Shown piece after piece: positions 1 to 8,947 of a DNA stretch of 64,000 bases. The notes under the pieces are model-generated. The model did no database searches, was not told where the DNA came from, and saw only the letters and a program-made list of their open reading frames with translations. Source of the DNA: DAOUKH01 sp034421515 (lineage in GTDB: Bacteria > Chloroflexota > Dehalococcoidia > SHYB01); contig DAOUKH010000023.1 in the NCBI GenBank assembly GCA_034421515.1, positions 1 through 64,000 on the forward strand. Direction: 5' to 3'. Each line of letters begins with the position of its first letter. Within the stretch, counting starts at the first letter, position 1. The position numbers and the translations under genes are program-made.

Positions 1-237
1 CGTCATGGACCGCTTGTTGCGGTTCATCGTCTGGAAGTAGTGGTTGACGGGCCGCTCGGTGGGGAGGTAGACGCGGGTGACGCGGCCGGGGTCGCCGTTG
101 ACGGGGTCTTCGACCTTGATGACGTCGGCGCCCATGTCGGAGAGCATGGCCGTGGCCCACGGCCCGTTCTGCCAGATGGTCATGTCGAGGACGGTGATGC
201 CGTCGAGGGGTGAGTGCGCTCCGTTGGCCGAGGTCAT
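1..237 (-). CDS. CaiB/BaiF (class III) CoA-transferase, N-terminal fragment cut by window edge
   Basis: The reading frame is open from an ATG at 237 to the window edge, giving 79 codons of the N-terminus. It has the class III CoA-transferase opening: LDGITVLDMTIWQNGPWAT, then a glycine-rich MLSDMGADVIKVEDP segment that begins the CoA-binding Rossmann half, then GDPGR and a MNRNKRSM segment. The family moves CoA between carboxylic acids and acyl-CoAs without ATP. GGAGGCTCC lies just upstream of the ATG. The catalytic Asp expected near residue 170 is outside the window, so activity cannot be judged. It is one of ten CoA-transferase domains found here. The family call is sure; the substrate is unknown. 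Confidence 0.9.
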   Translation of the reverse strand, partial: MTSANGAHSPLDGITVLDMTIWQNGPWATAMLSDMGADVIKVEDPVNGDPGRVTRVYLPTERPVNHYFQTMNRNKRSMT

Positions 238-305
238 GGAGCCTCCTGATCCGGTTGCGAAGCCCTGGAACGGGGCCGCGAGTCCGGGGGCGGGATGGGC
301 GTACT

Positions 306-920
306 CTAAGCGCCGCTCTGGGGGGTGTCAACGCGGCCCGCGACGGCCCCAAGCAGGCGGTCGGCGACGGGAGCGGCGAGGGTGACGAAGCCGAGCAAGA
401 CGGCGCAGACCGTGACGATGATCCAGTAGATGCCCATATCGAACTGGGCGAGGATGCCGATGACGAGTAGGGTCGCCGTCACGGCGGTCAGGCCGTAGGA
501 GCCGAGCTGCAGCCGGCGTGGGAGGCCGGGCCTCGCTCCGAGGTGGGTCATCAGGGCGGCGAGGTTGGTCGCGACGGCGAGCGTGGCGATGGTCCCGGAC
601 GCTCTCCCGTAGCCCTCAGACAGGAGGGACTCCCCGCTCCACAGGAGAACGATGACGAGCACGGCGATGACGGCGGTCGAGGCAATCCCGGCCCAGCCCA
701 GCGCCCGCAGGCCGCGTTCGAACGCGTAGGTGCTCGGTGCGGCGAGGAGGAGCATCGCCGCGATGGTGGCGAAGGTGGCGAGGACCCGCTGCTCCGGCGT
801 GCCGAAGCTGCCGATGATGACGAAGATGACGGCGACGAGCGCGACGACGAGCAGAGCGACGAGCACCGCGGTCAACGCGATGCGCGTCGGCGTCCAGACG
901 GTGGCGTGGCTCGGCTGCAT
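306..920 (-). CDS. Multi-pass membrane protein of unknown function
   Basis: A 204-residue protein with about six hydrophobic stretches: near residues 13-37, 47-63, 75-95, 105-125, 140-160 and 162-185. These are separated by short loops, some charged (FERGLRALG, RPGLPRRLQ). No signal peptide, catalytic motif or recognisable family signature is visible, so only an inner-membrane location can be inferred. The ATG at 920 sits 6 nt after a TAGAAT box at 932-927, which suggests a leaderless transcript. It is divergent from the Dabb gene at 1000. The high hydrophobicity and codon bias matching the neighbours support a real gene; function unknown. Confidence 0.7.
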   Translation of the reverse strand: MQPSHATVWTPTRIALTAVLVALLVVALVAVIFVIIGSFGTPEQRVLATFATIAAMLLLAAPSTYAFERGLRALGWAGIASTAVIAVLVIVLLWSGESLLSEGYGRASGTIATLAVATNLAALMTHLGARPGLPRRLQLGSYGLTAVTATLLVIGILAQFDMGIYWIIVTVCAVLLGFVTLAAPVADRLLGAVAGRVDTPQSGA

Positions 921-926
921 GGGCGC

Positions 927-932
927 ATTCTA
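927..932 (-). promoter_or_regulatory. Putative -10 box (TAGAAT), leaderless arrangement
   Basis: TAGAAT on the minus strand, with 6 nt between it and the ATG at 920. The predicted transcription start falls at or next to the start codon. No convincing -35 is seen. Confidence 0.4.
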
Positions 933-999
933 ACAGGGGGCGCCCGTGTATCATGGGCGGCGCGCCGCGGAGGACGCGGCCCGTTGGGAGGCGACGACC

Positions 1000-1692
1000 A
1001 TGCTCCGGCGCACCATGAATTTCAAACTTCGGCCGGGCGTGACCCGAGAGGAGCGCGGGCGGTTGGAGCGCGTTGTGTCCGAGGCGGCGGAGCACATCCC
1101 GGCGCTGCACGAGTCCGTGATTGCGCCCAACCTCAATGAGGGGGCCGGGCGAGACTATGTCTGGGAGCTGCTGGCCGAGGACATCTCGGCGGTGCGGACG
1201 CATCCGTACCACGACAACGAACTCACGCCCGCCGTCCATGCCGCCGTCGAGGCGCTCGACGTTGCCTACACCGACCCCATGGACGTGCAGGTCCCCGAGC
1301 CGGGTCTGCGGGACGTGGTGAAGGTGACGATGCTCGTCGAGCTTCGGGGCGACCTGCCTGAGGAGACGAAGCGGGAGTACGTGGACGGGATGGCAGCGGC
1401 GTTCGCGGAGATACCAGAGCTGCGGAACCAGGTGCTGAGCCGCGCGGTGCCGACGGCGGGGCCGACGCCGATTGGCGGGCCGGAGCGCTGGACGCACGTC
1501 GTCGAGCAGGAGTTCGCGGGCATGGAGGGGATGGCCGACTATCTCAAATCGCCTGCGCACGAGGCGCTGGCGGACCGCTGGCGCTGGGCCGATCCTGCCC
1601 CGATCGTGAACGTGCGGCGCGTCTTCTACCAGCACCCCACGAGCGTGCTCGCGTGGTACGAGCGCGTGGCTCGGCCTCCCGCTCTGCCTTAG
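1000..1692 (+). CDS. Tandem Dabb-domain (stress-responsive alpha/beta barrel) protein
   Basis: 230 residues that look like two ferredoxin-like Dabb repeats. The first opens with MLRRTMNFKLRPGVTREER and the second with DVVKVTMLVELRGDLPEETK. The C-terminal repeat carries the usual WTHVVEQEFAGMEGMADY and LKSPAHEALADRWR segments. Dabb proteins form dimeric alpha/beta barrels; some are small enzymes acting on aromatic or polyketide substrates, many are uncharacterised. The ATG at 1000 is chosen because GGGAGG lies at 985-990 and homology begins there; an in-frame ATG at 946 would add an unstructured 18-residue extension. Function beyond the fold is not predicted. Confidence 0.75.
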   Translation: MLRRTMNFKLRPGVTREERGRLERVVSEAAEHIPALHESVIAPNLNEGAGRDYVWELLAEDISAVRTHPYHDNELTPAVHAAVEALDVAYTDPMDVQVPEPGLRDVVKVTMLVELRGDLPEETKREYVDGMAAAFAEIPELRNQVLSRAVPTAGPTPIGGPERWTHVVEQEFAGMEGMADYLKSPAHEALADRWRWADPAPIVNVRRVFYQHPTSVLAWYERVARPPALP

Positions 1693-1728
1693 CGGGGGGA
1701 GAAGGGGCAGGACCCCCGGCCCCACCGG

Positions 1729-1836
1729 CGCGCCCTGCGGGCGCGTGCCCTCTCTCAAATCTCCCCCAGAGGGGGAGAGGGAAGATCGCCCCGTTCCTCC
1801 CGTTCCCCACCATCGGCGGGAGTTGTGCAAAGGTCT
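1729..1836. repeat. Dispersed GC-rich palindromic repeat, copy 1
   Basis: Core CTCTCAAATCTCCCCCAGAG followed by GGGGAGAGG, an imperfect inverted repeat. It is preceded by CGCGCCCTGCGGGCGCGTGC and followed about 30 nt later by GGCGGGAGTTGTGCAAAGGT. The same arrangement recurs at about 3757-3870, and partly at 5001-5096 and 25446-25560. It fills most of the gap between the Dabb gene and the SDR gene. Confidence 0.85.
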
Positions 1837-1949
1837 CCGGGGGAAGAGAGGGAGGGAGGTTTAAGGCGGGACGCCGCCCTGCTACACTCCGGCCCGAAGT
1901 GGACGGGCCTCGGCGCGGAACGCAAGCCCGTTACTGTTGGGGGTCTGGC

Positions 1950-2786
1950 ATGGCGGACTCAATCTTCGGGCTGGAGGGGAAGTGCGCCGTGGTGACGGGC
2001 GGCGCGCAGGGGATCGGCGCGGGGTGCGTTGACCTGTTCGCCCGCGCGGGGGCCAACGTCGTGATCGCGGACGTGCAGGCGGCGAAGGCGGAGGAGGTCG
2101 CGGAGCGGGCCCGCGCCCGCGGTGTCGGGGCCTTGGCCGTCGAGGCGGACGTGCGGGAGGACGCCGACGTCGCCCGGGTCACAGCCTCCGCCCTGGAGGC
2201 GTTCGGCGCGATCGACGCCGCGGTGAACAACGCCGGCGGCATTCCCGCCTACCTGGAGCACCGCGGCGCGAAGTCGATCTTCGAGGTCGAGTGGGACTAC
2301 TTCGACGCTATCTTCGACCTGAACGTGAAGAGCGTGCTGCGCTGCGCGCAGGCGTTCGCCAAGGCGATGATCGACGGCGGGGTCAAGGGCTCGATCGTGA
2401 ACATCACGTCGTTCCAGGGCTACCGCGCCTCGCCCGGGCTCCCCGTCTACGGCGCGGCGAAGGCTGCGGTGGTACACCTGACGCAGACGATGGCCTACGA
2501 GCTTGGCCCGTACGGCATCCGCGTGAACGCCGTCGCGCCAGCCTTCATTGAGACGGAGACGACGAAGGTGAACATGGCGCCCGAGCGCAAGGCGGCGTCG
2601 GCGCGGGCGATGCCGCTGGGACGCACCGGCGAGCCGGAAGACCTGGCGGCGATGGTGGTGACGCTGGCGTCGCCGCTGGCGAGCTACTACACCGGCCAGC
2701 ACGTGATCGCCGACGCCGGCCTGGGCGTCACGTCGGGCCGTCCGCCGTCGCTGCCGTCGCTGCAGGCGATGCTGCGGGACCGGTGA
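1950..2786 (+). CDS. Short-chain dehydrogenase/reductase (SDR), classical type
   Basis: 278 residues. The NAD(P)-binding motif TGGAQGIG is near residues 16-23, NNAGG near 92-96, the catalytic Ser in NITSFQG, and the YxxxK active site as VYGAAKAAV. The IRVNAVAPAF segment that follows the active site is typical. Such enzymes oxidise or reduce an alcohol/ketone pair with NAD(P). The ATG at 1950 is chosen because the Rossmann motif then lies at its usual distance from the N-terminus; the frame is open upstream but that sequence is repeat-derived. The gene overlaps the next one by 4 nt (GTGA), so the two are probably co-translated. Substrate unknown. Confidence 0.93.
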   Translation: MADSIFGLEGKCAVVTGGAQGIGAGCVDLFARAGANVVIADVQAAKAEEVAERARARGVGALAVEADVREDADVARVTASALEAFGAIDAAVNNAGGIPAYLEHRGAKSIFEVEWDYFDAIFDLNVKSVLRCAQAFAKAMIDGGVKGSIVNITSFQGYRASPGLPVYGAAKAAVVHLTQTMAYELGPYGIRVNAVAPAFIETETTKVNMAPERKAASARAMPLGRTGEPEDLAAMVVTLASPLASYYTGQHVIADAGLGVTSGRPPSLPSLQAMLRDR

Positions 2787-3619
2787 CGGACGTGAAGACG
2801 GATATCCTGCTCATCCCGTTCGGCACGACCTACCCGGAGATGCGGGAAGCTGCGCTCGCTGCCGAGGCGGCAGGCTTCGACGGCGTGTGGACGTGGGACC
2901 ACCTCCGCGACGCCGACGGCGACACGGGGCGCGTTCCCGAGTGCCTGACGACGCTGGCGGCGCTCGCCGAGGCCGTCCCCAGGATCGCGCTGGGGTCGCT
3001 GGTGCTGAACAGCGGCCTCCGCCATCCGGGGGTGGTGGCCAACGTGGCGGCGACGATTCAGGAGATTTCGGGCAACCGGCTGATCCTCGGCATCGGCGCG
3101 GGCGGAGGAACCGACCTGCCCTACGCTCCCGAGCAGTGGATGCTGGGGATGGAGGTCGCGCCCGACAGGGAGCGCGCGGCCCGTACGGGCGAGGCGGCAG
3201 AGGTGCTCCGGCGGCTCTGGGCCGGCGACTCCTCCGCCTTCAAGGGGGAGCACTTCACGCTGCGGTCGCCGCACGGCTATCCGCGGCCGGAGGCGCCGCC
3301 GCCGATCGTGATCGGCGGGTTCGGCGGGCGCATGGCGCGGGTCGCGGGGCGCTTCGGGGACGGCTTCAACACGCCGGCGGGGCATCCGAGGTTTGCGGAG
3401 CTGGCCGCGCTCGCCCGTGCCGAGTATGAGCGCTCAGGCCGCGGACCGGACGGCTTTCTCCTCACCACTTTCGCGGGCCTGGACCCTGCCTACCTGGATG
3501 CGGGTAGTCCCCGGCGGCTGGCGTTGGAGGAGGCGGGCGCGGGGCGGATCATCCTGCTCGTGCCGCACCCCTATGACGTGCGGGCCATCGAGCGCGCCGG
3601 GCGGCTGCTGGCTGGGTGA
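2783..3619 (+). CDS. LLM-class (luciferase-like) flavin/F420-dependent oxidoreductase
   Basis: 278 residues with the TIM-barrel luciferase-like pattern: AAEAAGFDGVWTWDHL near the N-terminus, GSLVLNSGLRHPGVVANVAA, NRLILGIGAGGG, and a C-terminal PPIVIGGFGGRMARVAGRFG. These enzymes use FMNH2 or reduced F420 as hydride donor or for oxygenation. The LLM fold alone does not decide which, but the GxGAGG/GGFG pattern is common in F420-type members. The GTG start at 2783 overlaps the SDR stop, which gives a two-gene oxidoreductase operon. The substrate is unknown. Confidence 0.9.
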   Translation: MTDVKTDILLIPFGTTYPEMREAALAAEAAGFDGVWTWDHLRDADGDTGRVPECLTTLAALAEAVPRIALGSLVLNSGLRHPGVVANVAATIQEISGNRLILGIGAGGGTDLPYAPEQWMLGMEVAPDRERAARTGEAAEVLRRLWAGDSSAFKGEHFTLRSPHGYPRPEAPPPIVIGGFGGRMARVAGRFGDGFNTPAGHPRFAELAALARAEYERSGRGPDGFLLTTFAGLDPAYLDAGSPRRLALEEAGAGRIILLVPHPYDVRAIERAGRLLAG

Positions 3620-3650
3620 CTTTTCCTTCGGCTCCCGACAGGAGGAGGGA

Positions 3651-3676
3651 GGGCGATTCGTGAATCGCCCCTACAG
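3651..3676. repeat. Short hairpin module ending in GCCCCTACA, copy 1
   Basis: GGGCGATT-CGTG-AATCGCCC, an 8 bp perfect stem, followed by CTACA. The same layout with a different stem sequence (GGGCAACC/GGTTGCCC then CTACA) occurs at 13304-13329. Compensated stem changes with a conserved 3' tail suggest a structured mobile or regulatory element. Confidence 0.6.
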
Positions 3677-3756
3677 GGGGTGATCCTCTGCTGCCTCGGC
3701 GTAGCCGATGTTGGCGGCTCCGCAGACGTTGGCGCACCCCTCCCCACTCCCCGCCT

Positions 3757-3870
3757 CCGACGCGCCTGCGGCGCGTGCCCTCTCTCAAATCTCCCCCAGA
3801 GGGGGAGAGGGAAGACCACCCCACTCCACCCGTTTTCCAACCAGTGGCGGGAGTTGTGCAAAGGTCTCCA
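3757..3870. repeat. Dispersed GC-rich palindromic repeat, copy 2
   Basis: Near-identical to the copy at 1729-1836: GCGGCGCGTGCCCTCTCTCA, then AATCTCCCCCAGAGGGGGAG, then a spacer and GGCGGGAGTTGTGCAAAGGT. It lies in the 475 bp gene-free stretch 3620-4094, where I see only repeats and no credible ORF. Confidence 0.85.
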
Positions 3871-3967
3871 GAGGGAGAGGTTTGAGGTGCGCCCTCTGCG
3901 GGGGAGAGGTTTGGTGGGCCGCACCGTGGGCGAGGGGCTGGGGTTCGATAGCCGTTGGTGGTGGCGA

Positions 3968-4094
3968 GGGGGCCCCTCATCTCAATCTTCTCCCAGGGGG
4001 AGAAGAGGTTCGGACCACCGCTCCCCGCCCCGGCCCGCCCTCAGTCCCTCCCAGAGGGAGGGAGGTTTAAGGTGCTCTCCCAGAGAGGGAGGGC
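3968..4094. repeat. Dispersed palindromic repeat, compound variant (copy 3)
   Basis: Two variant units. The first has CATCTCAATCTTCTCCC and GGGGGAGAAGAGG, found again at 13141-13190 and 25275-25320. The second has CAGTCCCTCCCAGAGGGAGG and GAGGTTTAAGGTG, found again at 26590-26640. The block runs up to the stop codon of the enoyl-CoA hydratase gene on the minus strand. Confidence 0.8.
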
Positions 4095-4913
<819 letters not shown>

Positions 4914-4963
4914 CGGTTCTCCTTCGCCGCTCGGCATGGTCGGCGGCGCGCGTCGCGTCCGTG

Positions 4964-4978
4964 ATTGTAGCGATTGTA
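4964..4978 (-). promoter_or_regulatory. Two consecutive TACAAT boxes, candidate promoter
   Basis: TACAAT at 4978-4973 and again at 4969-4964 on the minus strand, about 50 nt upstream of the enoyl-CoA hydratase ATG at 4913. No -35 was recognised. Confidence 0.35.
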
Positions 4979-5000
4979 GCCGACGGTGGGTGGAGGTTGG

Positions 5001-5096
5001 CGCACCCCTCCCAGCCCCCCGCCACCGACGCGCCCTGCGGGCGCGTGCCCTCTCTCAATCTCCCCCAGAGGGGGAGAGGCTTAAGGGTGCGCACCC
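5001..5096. repeat. Dispersed GC-rich palindromic repeat, copy 4
   Basis: CGCGCCCTGCGGGCGCGTGC, CTCTCTCAATCTCCCCCAGA and GGGGGAGAGGCTTAAGGGTG. It sits between the enoyl-CoA hydratase and the frameshifted MFS gene. It is preceded by GGCGCACCCCTCCCAGCCCC, which also occurs before copy 2. Confidence 0.8.
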
Positions 5097-5132
5097 GTCT
5101 TTAGGCTTGCCGAGGGGCTGTGCAGGGGTCTC

Positions 5133-6508
5133 CTACGGCGGGTGGGACGCCGCCGAAGGCGCGGGCGGCGGCCAGGTGTGGATGGCGAGCGAGAAGAGGA
5201 CGCCGGCGACGCCCGCCCCCGCGAGGACGGCGTAGAGCGTCCGGTAGTCGCCGGTGTCCGAGCCGGCCGTCGTGCTGCCGACGATGGCGGCGAAGAGCGC
5301 CGCTCCCACGACGCTCCCAAGCTGCCGCGTCAACTGATAGAGGCCGCCCGCGCTCGCCGCCAGCCCCGGCGGGGCCGACTCGACGACGGCGCTCTGCATG
5401 GAGGCCTGCATCAGTCCAAAGCCGACGCCGACGAGGGCAAGGCCGACCCCATAGACGGCGTAGCCCGCGTCGAGGCCGAACAGGAGAAGCTGGAGCGGGC
5501 CCAGGGTGGCGATGATGCCTCCGACGACGGTGGGGATGCGCCGGCCCAGACTGTCGGCGAGCCGCCCGCCGACGATGGAGGCGGGAACCGAGGGGACGAG
5601 CAGCGCGGCGAGCATCGCGCCGGCTACGGCCTCCGACGCCCCGCGCACGCTGATGAAGAAGACGGGCGAGGCGATGGTGACGGTGTAGATGACGGTCTGG
5701 AACGGGTGTATCGCCGCGACGGTGGCGCGGATCGACCGTATCCGCGCCAGGGCGGGACGCACCAACGGGTAGGCGTAGCGCCGCTCCCAGGCCACGAAGC
5801 CCGCGAGGGCGGCGAGGGCGAGGCCGCCGGTGATGGTGGTGGGCAGTGCCTCGGGAATGAAGTCGGCGAAGAGCGCGAAGGCGAGCACCGAGCCGGTCAG
5901 CAGGACGACACCGGGCACGTCGAAGGGCTGACGCGACGGCGGCAGGGTCGGCCTCGGCGTTGCGGCGATTGCGAGGATGAGGGCAGGCACGGCGATGACG
6001 GCGCTGCTCAGGAAGGCCAGGCGCCAGGAGATGCCCACCAGCGGTCCCACCACGACCGGTCCCAGGGTCGTCCCGCCGATGATCGCCGACCAGACGAGGC
6101 CGAAGGCGCGGCCCCGTTCGCGCTCTCCATAGACGTTGCCGAGAATCGCCATCGTGTTGGGGCTCACCATGGAGAAGCCAAAGCCCTGGAGCAGGCGCAG
6201 GAACAGCAGCGAGGGGAAGTCCCAGGCGAAGGTCGCGGCCACCGACGCCGACCCGCCGAGGGTGAGTCCCATCAGGAAGACCCGCCGGTGGCCGTAGCTG
6301 TCGCCCAGGCGTCGCCGACGAGCTGCCCCACCGCCATGGTGACGAGGTAGGCGGTGACCAGCCACGTCACGGTGGCCAGCGAGATGTCGAACTCCTCGCG
6401 GATCGAAGGAAGGGCGATGCCGACGGCCGTGGTGTTGATGCCGGCGATTGCCTGCGAGACACCGACGGCGGCAAGGAACGGCCTGCCCCCGGTCGCGGAC
6501 GGCCTCAC
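5133..6508 (-). pseudogene. MFS drug-exporter-like transporter with a single frameshift near 6310
   Basis: The N-terminus lies in one frame, starting with GTG at 6508 behind a GGGGA. It covers AAVGVSQAIAGINTTAVGIA, LPSIREEFDIS and TAYLVTMAVGQLVGD. The rest lies in another frame from about 6310: LGDSYGHRRVFLMGL onward to the stop at 5133. The conserved loop-2 motif of the Major Facilitator Superfamily (GxLxDRxGRR-like) is split exactly at the junction. Inserting one base, so that GACGCCTG becomes GACCGCCTG, would restore GDRLGDSYGHRR and a protein of about 458 residues with about 14 membrane spans (DHA2-like). Either the gene is inactivated or the base is an assembly error; no other lesion is seen. 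Confidence 0.85.
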
Positions 6509-6563
6509 GACGGTCCCCGGTCATGCCGCCGGCTTGTGGCGGCGGTTCCTGCCGACGCCAGGG

Positions 6564-7703
6564 CTACGGGCTCGGATCGAGGTTGAAGACGCGGACGGCG
6601 TTGTCGACCAGCATCTTCCGCTGCTCGTCCTCGGGCACGCCTTCGAACGAGCGCTGGATGTACTCCCGGGAGTTCGGCCAGGTGCACGTCGGGTGCGGGT
6701 AGTCGGACTCCCACATGATGTTGTCGACGCCGATGTGGTAGCGGTTCTCGATGCCGATGCGCTCGAACCAGAAGTTGACGTAACACTGGCGGTGGAAGTA
6801 GTCGCTCGGCTTGATCGTCATGCCCTCGCGGGAGAGCTTCTGCCGCTCCCACTGGTGGTCGGCGACTTCGAGGAGGTAAGGCACCCAGCCGAGGCCGCTT
6901 TCGGAGGAGACGATCTTGAGGGCGGGGAAGCGTTCCATGATGCCGGAGAAGAGGACGGTGCTCATCACCTGGGTGTTCGCCGAGATGGCGCGGGTCGAGT
7001 TCTCGGCGAGGAAGAACATGGGGCCGTTGTCGCGGAAGGCCTTGTTCTTGAGGCCCATGCTGCCGCCGGAGCCGATGTGGAGGTTGAGGGAGAGGCCGAG
7101 GTCTTGGCAGATGTCCCAGAGGGGATCCCAATACTTGTCGGCGAAGTGGGGGTACTCGTACTGCTGAGGAAAGGCGAAGCTGATGCCCTTGATGCCCCGC
7201 TTGTGGGTGCGGCGCACCTCGCCGACGGCCTTGTCGACGTCCCACATGGGGACGATGGCGAGGGTGATGAAGCGGCCGGGGAAGGGGTCGGCGTACTCCT
7301 CGATCTGGAAGTCGTTGAAGGCCTGGATGGCCTCGAGGCGGTAGTCTTCGTCGAAGTCGGGGTTGCTGAAGGTGCCGCCGGCGACGCCGGCGATGTTGCC
7401 GAAGAAGGTGTGGACGTCGACGCCGTCCTGGTCCATCGCTTTGACGCGCGCCGCGGGCACGTAGGCGATGTCGGGGACTTCTTCCCAGCGCATGGGCGTC
7501 TTGGCCCTATCGGGCAGGGAGCCGTGGACGATGGCCACGCCGATGTGATTGTAGGGCTCGCCGTAGATGAACCAGGCGTCGTGCTCGTCGTCGATTGGTT
7601 TGAGGTGGGGGACCTTGTCCCCCCACTTCTTGGACATGCGGTCGGTCCAGGTGTGGGGGGCTTCCTGGAGGTGATCGTCGGTCGAGATCACGTTGTACTG
7701 CAT
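6564..7703 (-). CDS. Amidohydrolase family 2 (metal-dependent hydrolase/decarboxylase)
   Basis: 379 residues. Amidohydrolase-2 TIM-barrel features: the N-terminal STDDHLQE (in place of the usual DxHxH metal motif), KRGIKGISFAFPQQ, LSLNLHIGSGG with its metal-site His, and a C-terminal IMWESDYPHPTCTWP carrying the final Asp. Relatives include aromatic-acid decarboxylases and amide or ring hydrolases. The ATG at 7703 is chosen because GGAGCGAG precedes it and homology starts there; 15 upstream codons look non-coding. It is divergent from another amidohydrolase at 7837 and similar in design to the one at 20508. Specific substrate unknown. Confidence 0.9.
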   Translation of the reverse strand: MQYNVISTDDHLQEAPHTWTDRMSKKWGDKVPHLKPIDDEHDAWFIYGEPYNHIGVAIVHGSLPDRAKTPMRWEEVPDIAYVPAARVKAMDQDGVDVHTFFGNIAGVAGGTFSNPDFDEDYRLEAIQAFNDFQIEEYADPFPGRFITLAIVPMWDVDKAVGEVRRTHKRGIKGISFAFPQQYEYPHFADKYWDPLWDICQDLGLSLNLHIGSGGSMGLKNKAFRDNGPMFFLAENSTRAISANTQVMSTVLFSGIMERFPALKIVSSESGLGWVPYLLEVADHQWERQKLSREGMTIKPSDYFHRQCYVNFWFERIGIENRYHIGVDNIMWESDYPHPTCTWPNSREYIQRSFEGVPEDEQRKMLVDNAVRVFNLDPSP

Positions 7704-7836
7704 CGCGCTCGCTCCGTGTGAAGTGCCGCCCTTCGGCGCTGTCCGCATGGTAGCACCCGCGGGGGCCGGGCGGCGGGGTCTGTGCTACCATTCCGCCCAA
7801 TCATGGGCCTTCAGAGGCCGTGACGGAGGGGTCGCG

Positions 7837-8922
7837 ATGTTGAACGGCAAGCAGGTCATCGATATCGACGGACACGTCAATATGGAGTGTCTGCCCAACT
7901 GGGCGAGCTACTTCTCCGCCGAGGAGGGCGAAGAGCTTGAAGACGCTCTGCTCGCTCATCGCCTGCAGCCCAACGACAAGGGAGGGCGGCACCCCAACGA
8001 CCGCGGCACGACGAAGGAAGAGATCTACGAGTCGATCCGCAACCGCAACCGGAGCACGGGCGGCTGGTACCCGGACGTGCGGCTCAAGGATATGGACTCC
8101 GAGGGCATCGACCAGGCCCTGCTCTTCTGCACCGAGATGGGGATGAACAAGGATTTTTACGCGCCTTCGGTCGCGCAGGGCTACAACAACTGGCTGTACG
8201 ACTACTGCAGCGAGGACCCCGCCCGGCTGCGGGGGGCGGCACTGCTGCCGCTCGGCGACATGGACGACGCCCGCCGCGAGCTTCGCCGGGCCGTCTCGGA
8301 GCTCGGCTTCCCGACGTTCTTTATGAAGCCGTCGGTCGACAATATGCGGCCCAACGACCCCTACTTCCACCCGCTCTACGAGGAGGCGCAGGACCTCAAC
8401 GTGCCGGTGATGTTGCACATTCCCCACGGCGCCTTCCGGCTGCTGATGCGGGAGTTCGGCTACGACTTCGTCAGCGCCCACGCGGTGCTGCACCCCTTGG
8501 GGATGATGCTGGCCGTGATGGACATGATCTACGGCGGCATACTGGACAAGTTCCCCAGGCTGCGCATCGGCTTCATGGAGGGGCAGGTGGGCTGGGCGCC
8601 CTGGCTACTGTGGCGGCTCGACGAGCAGTACGAGGAGTACATGCACCGGCCCGGCATGCAGGCGACCTTGAAGAAGCTCCCTAGCGAGTATCTCGCCGAG
8701 GGGCGCATGTTCTTCAGCTCCGACCCCGAGGAGAAGTACCTCGCCTTCGCCGCGGAGCAGCTCGGCGCCGACCACATCGTCTGGGCCAGCGACTACCCGC
8801 ACTCGGACGGCATCTTCCCCGGCGCGCTGACGACGTTCCTGGACCAGGACGGTCTCAGCAGCGAGCAGAAGGAGAAGATCGTCTGCGACAACCCCGTCGC
8901 GCTGCTGAACGGGCGGAACTAG
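7837..8922 (+). CDS. Amidohydrolase family 2 protein
   Basis: 361 residues. The metal-binding start is VIDIDGHVNM, followed by LKDMDSEGIDQALLF, LNVPVMLHIPHGAF, HPLGMMLAVMDMIYGGILDK, LRIGFMEGQVGWAPW and the late HIVWASDYPHSDG with the conserved Asp. This is the amidohydrolase-2 barrel typical of decarboxylases and C-C or amide hydrolases that attack aromatic or heterocyclic rings. The ATG at 7837 follows GGAGGGGTCGCG; the longer upstream frame is non-coding. It is transcribed away from the related gene ending at 6564, and a shared substrate range is possible but unproven. Confidence 0.9.
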   Translation: MLNGKQVIDIDGHVNMECLPNWASYFSAEEGEELEDALLAHRLQPNDKGGRHPNDRGTTKEEIYESIRNRNRSTGGWYPDVRLKDMDSEGIDQALLFCTEMGMNKDFYAPSVAQGYNNWLYDYCSEDPARLRGAALLPLGDMDDARRELRRAVSELGFPTFFMKPSVDNMRPNDPYFHPLYEEAQDLNVPVMLHIPHGAFRLLMREFGYDFVSAHAVLHPLGMMLAVMDMIYGGILDKFPRLRIGFMEGQVGWAPWLLWRLDEQYEEYMHRPGMQATLKKLPSEYLAEGRMFFSSDPEEKYLAFAAEQLGADHIVWASDYPHSDGIFPGALTTFLDQDGLSSEQKEKIVCDNPVALLNGRN

Positions 8923-8947
8923 GCGGTGTCCAAGAGCCCCGCGTGGG

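Noticed and set aside
5133..6524. Taking the ATG at 6524 as the start of an intact MFS protein
   Set aside because: Its first 70 codons in that frame are Arg/His-rich non-coding sequence; the true N-terminal spans are in the other frame from 6508.
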